Source of the DNA: Prevotella sp.
Lineage (GTDB): Bacteria > Bacteroidota > Bacteroidia > Bacteroidales > Bacteroidaceae
DNA: 51,552 bases
Assembly: GCA_022775985.1 (NCBI GenBank)
Contig: JALFIM010000058.1
Span: forward strand, 1-51,552
Reading direction: 5' to 3'
The notes below the pieces were generated by a model. The model was not told the DNA's origin, did no database searches, and saw nothing but the letters and a program-made list of their open reading frames with translations. Numbering within the stretch: the first letter of the stretch is position 1; every line of letters begins with the position of its first letter. Shown here in pieces: positions 7,747-20,860 of this stretch. Position numbers and translations under genes: made by a program.

Positions 7747-9084
7747 ATGGACGTTGAGAAGATAATCCAAGATCTGGAGCGAAGGCATCCGGGCGAGCCT
7801 GAGTACATTCAGGCCGTGAGAGAAGTACTCGTGTCAATAGCTGATGTCTACAACCAGCATCCTGAGTTTGAGAATGCACGGCTCATAGAGCGGCTCGTAG
7901 AGCCAGAGCGTATCATCACGTTCCGCGTGCCATGGACTGACGACAAGGGCGAGGTACACGTCAACATAGGCTACCGCGTGCAGTTCAACAGCGCCATAGG
8001 CCCCTACAAGGGAGGTCTCCGCTTCCACCCGTCTGTCAACCTGTCGATACTGAAGTTCCTCGGTTTCGAGCAGACATTCAAGAACGCGCTCACCACGCTG
8101 CCCATGGGCGGCGGCAAGGGCGGCTCCGACTTCTCCATACGCGGACGCTCCGATGCTGAGGTCATGCGTTTCTGCCAGGCATTCATGACGGAGCTGTACC
8201 GCCACGTAGGCCCCGATGAGGACGTGCCCGCGGGCGACATAGGAGTGGGAGCGCGTGAGATAGGCTACCTCTTCGGCATGTACAAGAAGCTCACCCACCG
8301 CTGGGAGGGCGTGCTCACGGGCAAGGGCCTGGAGTGGGGCGGCTCACGCATACGCCCGGAGGCCACAGGCTACGGCGCACTCTACTTCGTGAAGCAGATG
8401 CTTGCCACCCGTGGCGAGACCATCGAGGGCAAGAGAGTGGCCGTGAGCGGCTTCGGCAACGTGGCATGGGGGGCCGTTAAGAAGGCCACGGAGCTCGGTG
8501 CCAAGGTGGTGACGATAAGTGGCCCCGACGGATATATATACGACCCCGACGGCATAAGCGGCGAGAAGATAGACTACATGCTTGAGCTCCGCGCCTCGGG
8601 CAACGACGTATGCCAGCCATACGCCGACGAGTTCAGCGGCGCACAGTTCTTCCCAGGCGAGAAGCCATGGGGCCAGAAGGTGGACATCGCGCTCACCTGC
8701 GCCACGCAGAACGAGCTCGACGGCCATGACGCGCAGCTCCTCATCGACAACGGCACGATGTGCGTGGCCGAGGTGTCGAACATGGGATGCACCACCGAGG
8801 CAGTGGAGAAGTTCGTGGACTCACGCCAGCTCTTCGCGCCGGGCAAGGCCGTCAACGCCGGCGGAGTGGCCACGTCGGGACTCGAGATGACACAAAACTC
8901 CATGCGGCTCGTCTGGAGCGGCAAGGAGGTGGACGACAAGCTGCACTACATCATGCACTCCATACATGAGCAGTGCGTAAGATATGGCACGCGCCCCGAT
9001 GGCTACATCGACTACGTGCGTGGTGCCAACGTGGCCGGATTCATGAAGGTGGCCAACGCCATGATGGCGCAGGGTATAGTATGA
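7747..9084 (+). CDS. gdhA: NADP-type glutamate dehydrogenase, hexameric
   Basis: The 445-residue enzyme interconverts 2-oxoglutarate plus ammonia with glutamate and is the main ammonia-assimilating route in gut Bacteroidales. The length and the motifs GPYKGGLRFHP (residues 85-95) and PMGGGKGGSDF (119-129, with the substrate-binding lysine at about 124) fit the small hexameric class. The C-terminal half carries the nucleotide-binding fold (VAVSGFGNVAWG) and the signature VNAGGVATSGLEM. NADP specificity is inferred from overall similarity to bacterial GdhA, not from a residue test. It is a single-gene unit with its own promoter (7658-7689), divergent from the PPDK-N gene. Confidence 0.97.
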   Translation: MDVEKIIQDLERRHPGEPEYIQAVREVLVSIADVYNQHPEFENARLIERLVEPERIITFRVPWTDDKGEVHVNIGYRVQFNSAIGPYKGGLRFHPSVNLSILKFLGFEQTFKNALTTLPMGGGKGGSDFSIRGRSDAEVMRFCQAFMTELYRHVGPDEDVPAGDIGVGAREIGYLFGMYKKLTHRWEGVLTGKGLEWGGSRIRPEATGYGALYFVKQMLATRGETIEGKRVAVSGFGNVAWGAVKKATELGAKVVTISGPDGYIYDPDGISGEKIDYMLELRASGNDVCQPYADEFSGAQFFPGEKPWGQKVDIALTCATQNELDGHDAQLLIDNGTMCVAEVSNMGCTTEAVEKFVDSRQLFAPGKAVNAGGVATSGLEMTQNSMRLVWSGKEVDDKLHYIMHSIHEQCVRYGTRPDGYIDYVRGANVAGFMKVANAMMAQGIV

Positions 9085-9204
9085 GCACGGCCGCCAGGCC
9101 TGCGGCGCGGGCGACGCGCTGGGGCTGGCATACTCCATGACGACAAGGACTTCGTGACGGAAGGCCCGCATGGCAGGTGAAGACTCATCAATAATTATAA
9201 TAAA

Positions 9205-9735
9205 GTGATATTAAGAAAGTCAGTATTATCAGTATTGTTAATCATCGTCTGTGCCGCTGCGGTGGCGCAGACGCAGACAGGAAAGGCTTCCTTTTACTCG
9301 AAGAGAGCGACTGGAGCCCGCACAAGCAGTGGTGAGCGACTGCATCATGACAGCCTCACTTGTGCGCACAAGACCTACCCTTTCGGCACCCTGCTCAAGG
9401 TTACGAACCAGAACAACGGCAGGGAAGTGGTCGTAAGGGTTACTGACAGGGGGCCTCACACGAGGGGACGTATCATCGACTTGTCGTGGGGCGCCGCTAA
9501 GGAGTTGGGCATGCTCAACCATGGAGTGGCCATGGTGAGGGTCGAGGTGGTCGATAAGGCACACATACCGTACAGGGCCGACCCGGTGGAAATGCCCGAG
9601 ATAGACTTTGAGCTTACTGCCTCAGGCAGTGATTTTCTTGACTCTGGGTGGCTGGACACGGAAGTGAAGGCCGCTCCAAACAGGGACAACCGCTCGAAGA
9701 ACCGCGTTGCACACAACCGTGTGGCTAAGAAATAA
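9205..9735 (+). CDS. RlpA-like septal ring / double-psi beta-barrel protein, secreted
   Basis: The 176-residue protein begins at a GTG codon. An in-frame stop at 9178-9180 and the lack of any usable ATG before the conserved domain force this choice, and the start gives a good signal peptide ending ...CAAAVAQ. Residues about 26-115 match the RlpA double-psi beta-barrel (GKASFYSKRATGARTSSGE, then PFGTLLKVTN, VVVRVTDRGPH and IIDLS). Such domains bind or cleave naked glycan strands at the division septum in other bacteria. The C-terminal ~55 residues are a charged tail with no SPOR domain. It stands alone between gdhA and a strong terminator. Confidence 0.87.
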   Translation: MILRKSVLSVLLIIVCAAAVAQTQTGKASFYSKRATGARTSSGERLHHDSLTCAHKTYPFGTLLKVTNQNNGREVVVRVTDRGPHTRGRIIDLSWGAAKELGMLNHGVAMVRVEVVDKAHIPYRADPVEMPEIDFELTASGSDFLDSGWLDTEVKAAPNRDNRSKNRVAHNRVAKK

Positions 9736-9738
9736 CAT

Positions 9739-9786
9739 CACGGCCCCGGCACGTCTGCCCGTCAGGGTGGGTGCGCCGGGGCCGTG
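9739..9786 (+). terminator. Strong GC-rich hairpin after the RlpA-like gene
   Basis: A perfect 12-bp inverted repeat (CACGGCCCCGGC at 9739-9750 with its complement at 9775-9786) begins just after the stop codon. It has no long T tract but is followed by TTATTG. It probably ends or stabilises the transcript. Confidence 0.6.
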
Positions 9787-9807
9787 TTATTGAGTGGTAT
9801 ATACGCA

Positions 9808-9848
9808 AAAGGGCGTGAGCTGAGGTCATAGACCTGCTCACGCCCTTT
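9808..9848. terminator. Bidirectional terminator between convergent genes
   Basis: AAAGGGCGTGAGC (9808-9820) pairs perfectly with 9836-9848 and the arms carry A and T runs on the outside. It lies between the plus-strand RlpA-like gene and the minus-strand Ig-like gene and can serve both. Confidence 0.75.
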
Positions 9849-9891
9849 CTGTATGTGTGTGCCGTCGTGCTGACGGCTGCGCCTGTCGGCG

Positions 9892-11202
9892 TTACTTCTT
9901 AATCACTTTCTTGCCGCCGATGATGTACAGGCCCTTGGCCAGGCGGCTGCTGTCGGTACCAAGGTAGGTGCCGTCGGTGGTGTAGATGCCAGACTTGACA
10001 CTTGTGGTAGGGGCCTTGATGCCGTCTATGGCGGTGGGAACGGTCACGTCACGCACCGTCACCTCGTCGATGAAGAAGCCAGCGCCGTCGAATATAGTGG
10101 TGTTTGACGCGAACTTGATGCGTGTGTCCTCGCTTACGCCTGTCACCTTCACGGTGTATGTGTCGAACTGTCCGTTCTCGGTGGTCACCTCACTTACGTC
10201 GGCAGTGCCGTCGCCCTCTACGCTTATACTTACCACGGCGTTGGTGTTGCGGATGGCCCCTGCCTTGAAGGTAAGCTCTATGTCACCGTTGACTCCTATC
10301 GCAGGAGTGGTGGCACTTGATGCGCGTTCTATGCGGAGACAGCCGTTGGCGTTGTACACGAAAGCGGAGCTTGCCCAGCCGTCGAGGTCGCAACCGTCGG
10401 AGCTGAAGGCGTTGTTGGTGCTGGTGAAGTCCCACTCGCCGTCGTTGCCGCCCCTGCCCGTCATCTTGTCGAACGACTCATAGAGCACCACATCGGTGGC
10501 AAGAACGTACACATGGATCGTGGCTGAGGCACCGGCATAGTCGGTATCGCCCGCGAAAGAGGCCGTTATGTCGGCCTTTCCCTCGCCGCAGACGGTCAGT
10601 TCGCCACTCGTGGCGTCAACAGACACCACGCTCTCGTCGGAGCTCTCGTAGGTATATGCCTTGCCTGTGACCTCCGCGCCGTTGCTGGTGAGCGTCAGTG
10701 CGGGCAGTGTGGCGGTCTCGCCGCTTACTACGCGGACTCCCTGCTCTGCGAAAGCTAATGATGTGTTGGCCTGACTGGCAAGTGTCACCACCACGGATGA
10801 GAACTTAGTCTCACCGCTCTTGATAGTGAACTTCACCTCGTTGGCCTCGCCTGTCCATGTGGCTGTGGCCGCGTCGAAGCTGTCAGCAGACAGTGCTGCG
10901 GCGTTGTCGGCATCGGTAAACTGCACGGACAGTATCTTGTAGTCGGTGCTTGTCACCGTCACGGTGCCTTCGCCCAATATGTTTTTCTTGGCGGAGTAGG
11001 TGGCACCGGCGTTGAAGGTGGCGTTGCTCGCTTTGAGGGTGACGCCGTCCTTGGAGATCTCTTCGCTCACATTGCTGAGTCTTTTGTAGGATGAGTTCTT
11101 GCCACAGTCGGTACCTGCGGTGAAAGTCACGGTCTTTTGTGCATAGCTGCCTAAGCCCGTCATTATCATGATGAGCATGAGTAGCAGTCTTGTTGTTCTC
11201 AT
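9892..11202 (-). CDS. Secreted protein with bacterial Ig-like domain and C-terminal sorting tail
   Basis: This 436-residue protein has a clear signal peptide (MRTTRLLLMLIMIMTGLGSYAQ). Repetitive beta-rich segments follow. Residues about 150-230 contain a BIG2-like module (YESSDESVVSVDATSGELTV, then GEGKADITASF). The next ~150 residues look like a carbohydrate-binding-type sandwich. The end (GIYTTDGTYLG...RLAKGLYIIGGKKVIKK) resembles the short conserved tails that many Prevotella-like secreted proteins carry, thought to direct export or surface attachment. No catalytic motif is visible, so a structural or adhesive role is more likely than an enzyme, but this is inference. It has its own promoter at 11345-11376. 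Confidence 0.75.
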   Translation of the reverse strand: MRTTRLLLMLIMIMTGLGSYAQKTVTFTAGTDCGKNSSYKRLSNVSEEISKDGVTLKASNATFNAGATYSAKKNILGEGTVTVTSTDYKILSVQFTDADNAAALSADSFDAATATWTGEANEVKFTIKSGETKFSSVVVTLASQANTSLAFAEQGVRVVSGETATLPALTLTSNGAEVTGKAYTYESSDESVVSVDATSGELTVCGEGKADITASFAGDTDYAGASATIHVYVLATDVVLYESFDKMTGRGGNDGEWDFTSTNNAFSSDGCDLDGWASSAFVYNANGCLRIERASSATTPAIGVNGDIELTFKAGAIRNTNAVVSISVEGDGTADVSEVTTENGQFDTYTVKVTGVSEDTRIKFASNTTIFDGAGFFIDEVTVRDVTVPTAIDGIKAPTTSVKSGIYTTDGTYLGTDSSRLAKGLYIIGGKKVIKK

Positions 11203-11344
11203 AATTCTAAATGGATATTTTACTGTTGTTATGTGTTATGTATGCTTTTAGTTGGCCCTGTGGCCGTGCTGTGTGGCCGATGCGTGCCGTATGACGCGGC
11301 TGACTGCGGCGGTCGGCTGTTGATGATCAATCTTTTAGACGCTG

Positions 11345-11376
11345 CAAAATTACTATAAAAATATGGAAACTACAAG
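11345..11376 (-). promoter_or_regulatory. Promoter of the Ig-like protein gene
   Basis: On the minus strand TAATTTTG (11345-11352) lies 20 bp from CTTG (11373-11376), a one-mismatch -33 box. The leader to the start codon at 11202 would be about 135 nt. Confidence 0.6.
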
Positions 11377-11458
11377 CCACCGTGTAGTTTTTGTGATAAA
11401 AAAGGATGCTATTGCGGTGTTTTTGGCGATGTGGCAGTGCGCGTACAGTGGGCAAGAC

Positions 11459-11568
11459 CGTACTTGTATGGCTGTCGGGCGGTACACGCGCGGCGGCGTG
11501 AAGGTACAAGCACGGCAGCGTGATGGTACATGCACGGCCTCGTGGCGTGCGCGTATGGCCGCGTGATA
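11459..11568. repeat. 22-bp-period array, GGTACA type
   Basis: Units start at 11459, 11481, 11503 and 11525, with a degenerate fifth at 11547. The best three begin GGTACA and share GCACGGC and CGTG. The sequence is unrelated by eye to the GGGCC-type arrays, yet the spacing is again exactly 22 bp. The array sits between two divergent promoters in the 458-bp gap 11203-11660, which otherwise holds no gene I can support. Confidence 0.75.
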
Positions 11569-11610
11569 TAAAAACTTGTCGTGTGTGACGGCTATTCGGT
11601 GGTTTTGTTG

Positions 11611-11618
11611 TAACTTTG
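11611..11618 (+). promoter_or_regulatory. -7 promoter element of the 77-aa protein gene
   Basis: TAACTTTG matches the -7 consensus and lies 43 bp upstream of the start codon. No TTTG is present at the expected -33 spacing. Confidence 0.5.
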
Positions 11619-11660
11619 CAGCAATGCCACAGAGGTATGTTTTTATAGAGAAAGAGAGAA

Positions 11661-11894
11661 ATGGAAAAACTTATTGATGAGCTGCGCAAGCTCGGTGTCG
11701 TGACGCAGAAGGAGCTGCGCAAGGCCCCGCTCCCTAAGGACGCGTTGCGCCGTATAGTGAGCCGTCTGCGCGAGAAGGAGCCGCCGTCGCGCGAGACCCT
11801 TGACAAGGTGGCACTGCTTTTGGGCTTCCAGGACTGGGCGAGTCTGCGCCAGGCCATGCACGGCGAGAGCGACGGCGATGAGAATTTCGAGTAG
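11661..11894 (+). CDS. Small helical protein, HTH-like, function unknown
   Basis: The 77-residue product is almost entirely helical by composition, with Lys/Arg/Glu-rich segments. The stretch PSRETLDKVALLLGFQDWAS (residues about 42-61) resembles the end of XRE-type helix-turn-helix domains in Bacteroidota regulators, where a 'TLdkiA.fLGf.dw' pattern is common. The rest of a normal XRE protein is missing, so it could be a minimal regulator, an antitoxin-like protein or an adaptor. It has its own -7 promoter element and shares no operon with a neighbour. An A-rich stretch precedes the start. Coding status is supported by these features, not by a known homologue. Confidence 0.6.
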   Translation: MEKLIDELRKLGVVTQKELRKAPLPKDALRRIVSRLREKEPPSRETLDKVALLLGFQDWASLRQAMHGESDGDENFE

Positions 11895-12039
11895 CACCCG
11901 TGCCGCACGCCGGCACTGGGATGGCCGTCTGCCGATGCAGTGATGCCCACACGCTGGCACTTAGGCAGCCGTATGTTGGAGCGTATCGGCCTCCGTGGCC
12001 GTACCGCATGGCACTGACGGCGTGTCTGCACAAGACGAA

Positions 12040-12085
12040 AAAAAGACCTGCTGACATCATGCTGATGCCTCGGCAGGTCTTTTTT
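12040..12085. terminator. Bidirectional terminator between the 77-aa gene and rplS
   Basis: AGACCTGC preceded by an A run (12040-12051) pairs with GCAGGTCT followed by a T run (12073-12085). The arrangement works in both directions and lies just downstream of rplS on the minus strand. Confidence 0.75.
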
Positions 12086-12119
12086 ATTTCTTCGCTTTGC
12101 GTAGAAAGGAGCGGCTCGA

Positions 12120-12479
12120 TTACTCGCCTGTAACTACTCTTCTCTCTGCGATGCGTGCCTTCTTGCCAGTCAGCTTGCGCAGGTAGTAGAGCTTTGCGCG
12201 GCGTACTTTACCGTGCTTGTTGACAACGATGCTGTCGATGTTGGGCGACTCGATGGGGAAGATACGCTCCACACCGATTGTTCCAGACATCTTGCGTACG
12301 GTGAAACGCTTCTTGTCTCCGTGGCCGGAGATCTTGATTACCACACCGCGATAGAGCTGGATACGCTCCTTTGAACCCTCGATAATTTTGTAAGCGACAG
12401 TGATAGTGTCACCAGAGCGGAACTCCGGGAACTTCTTGCCGGTTGCAAATGCTTCCTCAGCAACTTTAATTAAATCCAT
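12120..12479 (-). CDS. rplS: 50S ribosomal protein L19
   Basis: The 119-residue protein is at the normal length for L19, which sits at the interface of the two ribosomal subunits. Family motifs are clear: [41 protein letters not shown] and [14 protein letters not shown]. It is a single-gene unit here, with a consensus promoter at 12569-12600, an ~85-nt leader that contains an inverted repeat, and a terminator downstream. Confidence 0.98.
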   Translation of the reverse strand: MDLIKVAEEAFATGKKFPEFRSGDTITVAYKIIEGSKERIQLYRGVVIKISGHGDKKRFTVRKMSGTIGVERIFPIESPNIDSIVVNKHGKVRRAKLYYLRKLTGKKARIAERRVVTGE

Positions 12480-12514
12480 CTTGTTTTAATAATTAAATTT
12501 GTTTATCGTCCCAA

Positions 12515-12555
12515 CGTAACATAGCGAGCAACACATCTTCCCACCATAGGTTACG
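12515..12555 (-). promoter_or_regulatory. Possible structured leader of rplS
   Basis: Within the rplS leader CGTAAC (12550-12555 on the minus strand) pairs with GTTACG (12515-12520), enclosing 29 nt. Ribosomal-protein genes are often controlled through such leaders by their own product, but I cannot show that this hairpin does so. Confidence 0.35.
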
Positions 12556-12568
12556 CCGAAAAGCGGTG

Positions 12569-12600
12569 CAAAGTTACGGCTTTTTTCCCGATGCGGCAAA
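12569..12600 (-). promoter_or_regulatory. Promoter of rplS
   Basis: On the minus strand TTTG (12597-12600), a 20-bp spacer and TAACTTTG (12569-12576) match the consensus exactly. Confidence 0.8.
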
Positions 12601-12686
12601 TTTTCGGCCGATTATTGTCTGTATGACAGCGGTTTCCGACCGTGGGTGTGCCTGTGGCGCGTGCCGTCGGGGCCGTGCATGGCGGA

Positions 12687-13259
12687 TTAGAGAGCGTCTA
12701 TCACGCTGCAGATGTCGCCGAAGATGCGGTCAAGCTCGCCCAGGCCCTGTATGTGGTGGTGTGTGCCCTCCTTCTTGTACCAGTCTATGAGCGGAGCTGT
12801 CTGGTTGTGGTACACGTCGAGACGCTTCTTTATGGTCTCGGCGTTGTCGTCGGAGCGTCCGCTCTCCTGACCGCGCTTGATGAGACGCTTCATCAGTTCG
12901 TCCTCTGGTACGTCGAGCTCTATCATCGCAGCTACCTTGTGTCCGCGCTCTGCGAGCATCTGCTTCAGGGCCTCTGCCTGCGGTATGGTGCGGGGGAATC
13001 CGTCGAATATCACGCCCTCATGCTCCTTGCCGAAGCTGTCGTACACGCTTGCGAGGATGCTTACCATAAGCTCATCGGGTATGAGCTGGCCGTTGTCGAT
13101 GTATCCCTTGGCGGTCTTGCCCAGCTCGGTGCCGTTCTTTATCTCGGCACGCAGCACGTCGCCCGTGGAGATATGGTTGAACCCGTACTTCTTGATCATC
13201 AGATCGCTCTGTGTGCCCTTGCCTGAACCAGGGGCACCGAAAATCACAATATTTCTCAT
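12687..13259 (-). CDS. adk: Adenylate kinase
   Basis: The 190-residue enzyme balances ATP, ADP and AMP in the cytoplasm. The start chosen (MRNIVIFGAPGSGKGTQ) places the P-loop at residues 8-16, the usual position; longer starts run into non-conserved sequence. Other family signatures are FDGFPRTIPQAEAL and GRSDDNAETIKKRL. The short form without a zinc-binding lid fits the length. It lies 180 bp downstream of hpt on the same strand and may share its transcript. The GC-rich spacer between them shows no clear promoter. Confidence 0.97.
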   Translation of the reverse strand: MRNIVIFGAPGSGKGTQSDLMIKKYGFNHISTGDVLRAEIKNGTELGKTAKGYIDNGQLIPDELMVSILASVYDSFGKEHEGVIFDGFPRTIPQAEALKQMLAERGHKVAAMIELDVPEDELMKRLIKRGQESGRSDDNAETIKKRLDVYHNQTAPLIDWYKKEGTHHHIQGLGELDRIFGDICSVIDAL

Positions 13260-13439
13260 CTTTTTATCTATGATAGTGTTTTTTGATAATAATCTCTCTT
13301 CTTGTAAGGGGTGCGCGGCGCATCTCTGTGCCGTGGCGCGGCGTGTGTGCGGGCCGTGCCGTAGTGCCGTGTGTGGGCGCATGCCTCCCCTGCGGGGCGT
13401 GGCGGCGCCCCGGTGCGGCAGGGGTGTGGGGCGGTATGG

Positions 13440-13979
13440 TCAGTCCTCCATCACCGTGTATATGTCGCGCAGGTTGCGTCCCTGCTGGTCGTAGTCGAGA
13501 CCGTAGCCCAGGATGAAGTCGTTGGGTATCTCCATGGCGGCGTACTCTATATTGAGCGGCACCTTCAGGCAGGCGGGCTTGAGCAGCAGCGTGCATATAT
13601 GTATGGACTCGGGGTTGCGCGTTCCCAGCGACTCTATCATGCGCTTGATGGTGAGTCCGGTCTCCACGATGTCCTCCACTATGATGACCGTGCGCCCGGC
13701 GAGGTCCTCGTTGATGCCTATCACTTCCTTCACCTTGCCCGTAGAGGTGGTGCCCTGGTAGGAGGCGAGCTTCACAAAGGATATCTCGCAGGGTATGGTG
13801 AGCATGCGCATGAGGTCGGCGGCGAACACGAACGAGCCGTTGAGCACGGCCAGCAGCAGGGGGTTGCGCCCGGCCATGTCCTTGTTTATCTTCTCGGCCA
13901 CGGCCTTCACACGCTCCAGTATCTCCGACTCCGGGATAGACACCCTGAAGCTCTTGTCCTTGATTTTCACTGTATCCAT
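13440..13979 (-). CDS. hpt: Hypoxanthine phosphoribosyltransferase
   Basis: The 179-residue enzyme salvages hypoxanthine (and usually guanine) using PRPP. Starting at MDTVKIKDKSFRV gives the usual length. The PRPP loop reads VIIVEDIVETGLT: the last acidic residue, commonly Asp in 'DTG', is Glu here. That is conservative but worth noting. Other family features are the early LLAVLNGSFVFAADL and the KLASYQGTTSTGKV flexible loop. A -7 element TAATTTTG lies at 14027-14034 on the minus strand, about 48 bp upstream; its -33 box is not recognisable. Confidence 0.95.
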   Translation of the reverse strand: MDTVKIKDKSFRVSIPESEILERVKAVAEKINKDMAGRNPLLLAVLNGSFVFAADLMRMLTIPCEISFVKLASYQGTTSTGKVKEVIGINEDLAGRTVIIVEDIVETGLTIKRMIESLGTRNPESIHICTLLLKPACLKVPLNIEYAAMEIPNDFILGYGLDYDQQGRNLRDIYTVMED

Positions 13980-14026
13980 GAGTGTTGTATTGACTATTCT
14001 TCGGAATACGATTAGTAAATTGTGGG

Positions 14027-14034
14027 CAAAATTA
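14027..14034 (-). promoter_or_regulatory. -7 promoter element of hpt
   Basis: TAATTTTG on the minus strand matches TAnnTTTG. No TTTG lies at the correct spacing upstream. Confidence 0.45.
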
Positions 14035-14245
14035 CTAAAAAAATGCCAAAGACCCATTCTTCTGACCGCTACTTTTGGCCTGTGCAGCCTTTTTTTTGCT
14101 GCGGCCTGTGCCGTGGGTGCGCATTCCGCTGCCGTGCGGTGCGGATGACAGCGTGAGGCGGATGGCTTTTGCTTACAGTCTGAAAGAATAACGGTGTGTT
14201 TTGCTTACAGTCCGTCTTGCCGATGAGCCGAGACAGGGCTTGTCT

Positions 14246-14333
14246 GCTAAACGGCCCGTTTTGCAGTGCGGAATGGGCCGTTTCGCGGTGCGTTTTGGGC
14301 CGTTTCGCAATGCGATTCGGCCCATATCAGATT
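14246..14333. repeat. 22-bp-period array, GGGCC type, four units (site B)
   Basis: Units start at 14246, 14268, 14290 and 14312, each with a GGCCC or GGGCC centre. The outer two are in the opposite orientation to the inner two. The array lies in the 559-bp gap between divergent hpt and the EEP-family gene. The same gap also holds a 14-bp direct repeat (TTTTGCTTACAGTC at 14167 and 14199, 32 bp apart). I see no further gene here. Confidence 0.85.
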
Positions 14334-14451
14334 GTAAGCATGGCCGCATTGGCGCGGCATGCCGCCGTGGGCATGGATGAGGGCGGGCCGTGGCGCGTCG
14401 GGAAGCATACGCGCGTGCTTCGCGGCCGTGGCTCGCAAATAGCGCGTAATG

Positions 14452-14483
14452 TTTGGCGGAACGGAATAAAAGTGCTAATTTTG
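14452..14483 (+). promoter_or_regulatory. Promoter of the EEP-Gfo/Idh-GH2 unit
   Basis: TTTG (14452-14455), a 20-bp spacer and TAATTTTG (14476-14483) match the consensus. The start codon of the first gene is 56 bp further on. Confidence 0.8.
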
Positions 14484-14538
14484 CGTCTGATAACTCAGAA
14501 TCATTACTTACTATTCATATCATTAATCAAATAAAACA

Positions 14539-15459
14539 ATGAGAAAATTATTATCACTTATGGCGGTGATGGCATTCGCCGCCGCCATGTCAGCGCAGTC
14601 GTTGTTCGTGGGTACGTACAACATACGCTACAAGAATGCCGACGACTCCATAGAGGGCAACGCCTGGAGCGTGCGCTCCAAGGTGCTCGCCGAGCAGATA
14701 AACTTCTACGAGCCCGACGTGTTCGGCACGCAGGAGGTGCTCTACGAGCAGCTCGAGGACCTGAAGCGCGGCCTCGACAAGTACGACTACATAGGCGTGG
14801 GACGCGACGACGGCAAGCGGGCCGGCGAGTATTCGGCCATATTCTACGACAAAAAGCGGTTCACCCTGCTCCGCAACGGGCACTTCTGGCTGTCGGAGCA
14901 TCCCGACAGACCGGGCAAGGGATGGGACGCTGCCTGTACGCGTATATGCACGTGGGGGCAGTTCCGCGACAAGACCAACGGCTTCAAGTTCTACTACTTC
15001 AACCTGCACATGGACCACGTGGGCGTGGTGGCACGCCGCGAGGGGGCCAAGCTCGTCATAAGCAAGATAAAGGATATAGCCGGCACGGCCTCGCCAGTGA
15101 TACTCACAGGCGACTTCAATGTAGACCAGACCAACGAGATATACCGCATATTCAGCGACTCGGGCATACTCAAGGACTGCTATGCCTTCGCCGACAGGCG
15201 TTTCGCCACCAACGGTACGTGGAATGACTTTAAGAGTTATCAGTGGACTACGCACCGCATCGACCACATATTCGTGTCGCCGAAGTTCAACGTGCGCCGC
15301 TATGGAGTGGTGACCGATAGCTACTGGACCCCCATGGAGCAGACCGAGGAGCAGAAGGCCGCCGACAAGAAGCACTTCGACGAGGGCTACGGCCGTCGTG
15401 AGCGCCGCATGATATCCGACCACTACCCCGTGTTTGCGAAGATAGTATTCAGGAAATGA
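14539..15459 (+). CDS. Secreted endonuclease/exonuclease/phosphatase-family protein
   Basis: The 306-residue protein has a signal peptide (MRKLLSLMAVMAFAAAMSAQ), followed directly by the EEP fold. Visible active-site motifs are GTYNIRYKN, the metal-binding Glu in FGTQEV, NLHMDHVG, the LTGDFNVDQ motif, RIDHIFVS and the terminal SDHYPV. The family hydrolyses phosphodiesters in substrates as different as DNA, phosphoinositides and sphingomyelin. The secreted Bacteroidales members have no agreed substrate. It is the first gene of a probable three-gene unit with a Gfo/Idh/MocA oxidoreductase (13-bp gap) and a GH2 enzyme. Confidence 0.9.
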   Translation: MRKLLSLMAVMAFAAAMSAQSLFVGTYNIRYKNADDSIEGNAWSVRSKVLAEQINFYEPDVFGTQEVLYEQLEDLKRGLDKYDYIGVGRDDGKRAGEYSAIFYDKKRFTLLRNGHFWLSEHPDRPGKGWDAACTRICTWGQFRDKTNGFKFYYFNLHMDHVGVVARREGAKLVISKIKDIAGTASPVILTGDFNVDQTNEIYRIFSDSGILKDCYAFADRRFATNGTWNDFKSYQWTTHRIDHIFVSPKFNVRRYGVVTDSYWTPMEQTEEQKAADKKHFDEGYGRRERRMISDHYPVFAKIVFRK

Positions 15460-15472
15460 CACATATAATATA

Positions 15473-20687
<5,215 letters not shown>

Positions 20688-20726
20688 GCTGCACGGCAAC
20701 AGTCATTCGGTAATGGGCTGCATGCC

Positions 20727-20833
20727 GATGAGGCTTCATGAATTTGCTGATGAGGCTTCATGAATTTGTATGCGAACCTCTATGGATTTATGAGCGATAC
20801 TATATGGATTTGTGAAATGGGCCGTTTTGCAAC
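20727..20833. repeat. 22-bp-period array, mixed units (site C)
   Basis: Two nearly identical units containing GGCTTCATGAATTTG start at 20727 and 20749. More diverged units at 20771 and 20793 share TATGGATTT. One GGGCC-type unit (20812-20833, core GTGAAATGGGCCGTTTTGC) abuts them, slightly out of phase. The array fills the gap between the convergent GH2 gene and the acidic-protein gene, where no classical terminator is visible. Confidence 0.75.
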
Positions 20834-20860
20834 GTATTGATAACTAAAGCGTTACGGATG

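Noticed and set aside
13260..13439. A 22-bp array in the GC-rich adk-hpt spacer
   Set aside because: Some 22-mers start with GTG and share GCGGCG, but the match is too weak to separate from plain GC-rich composition.
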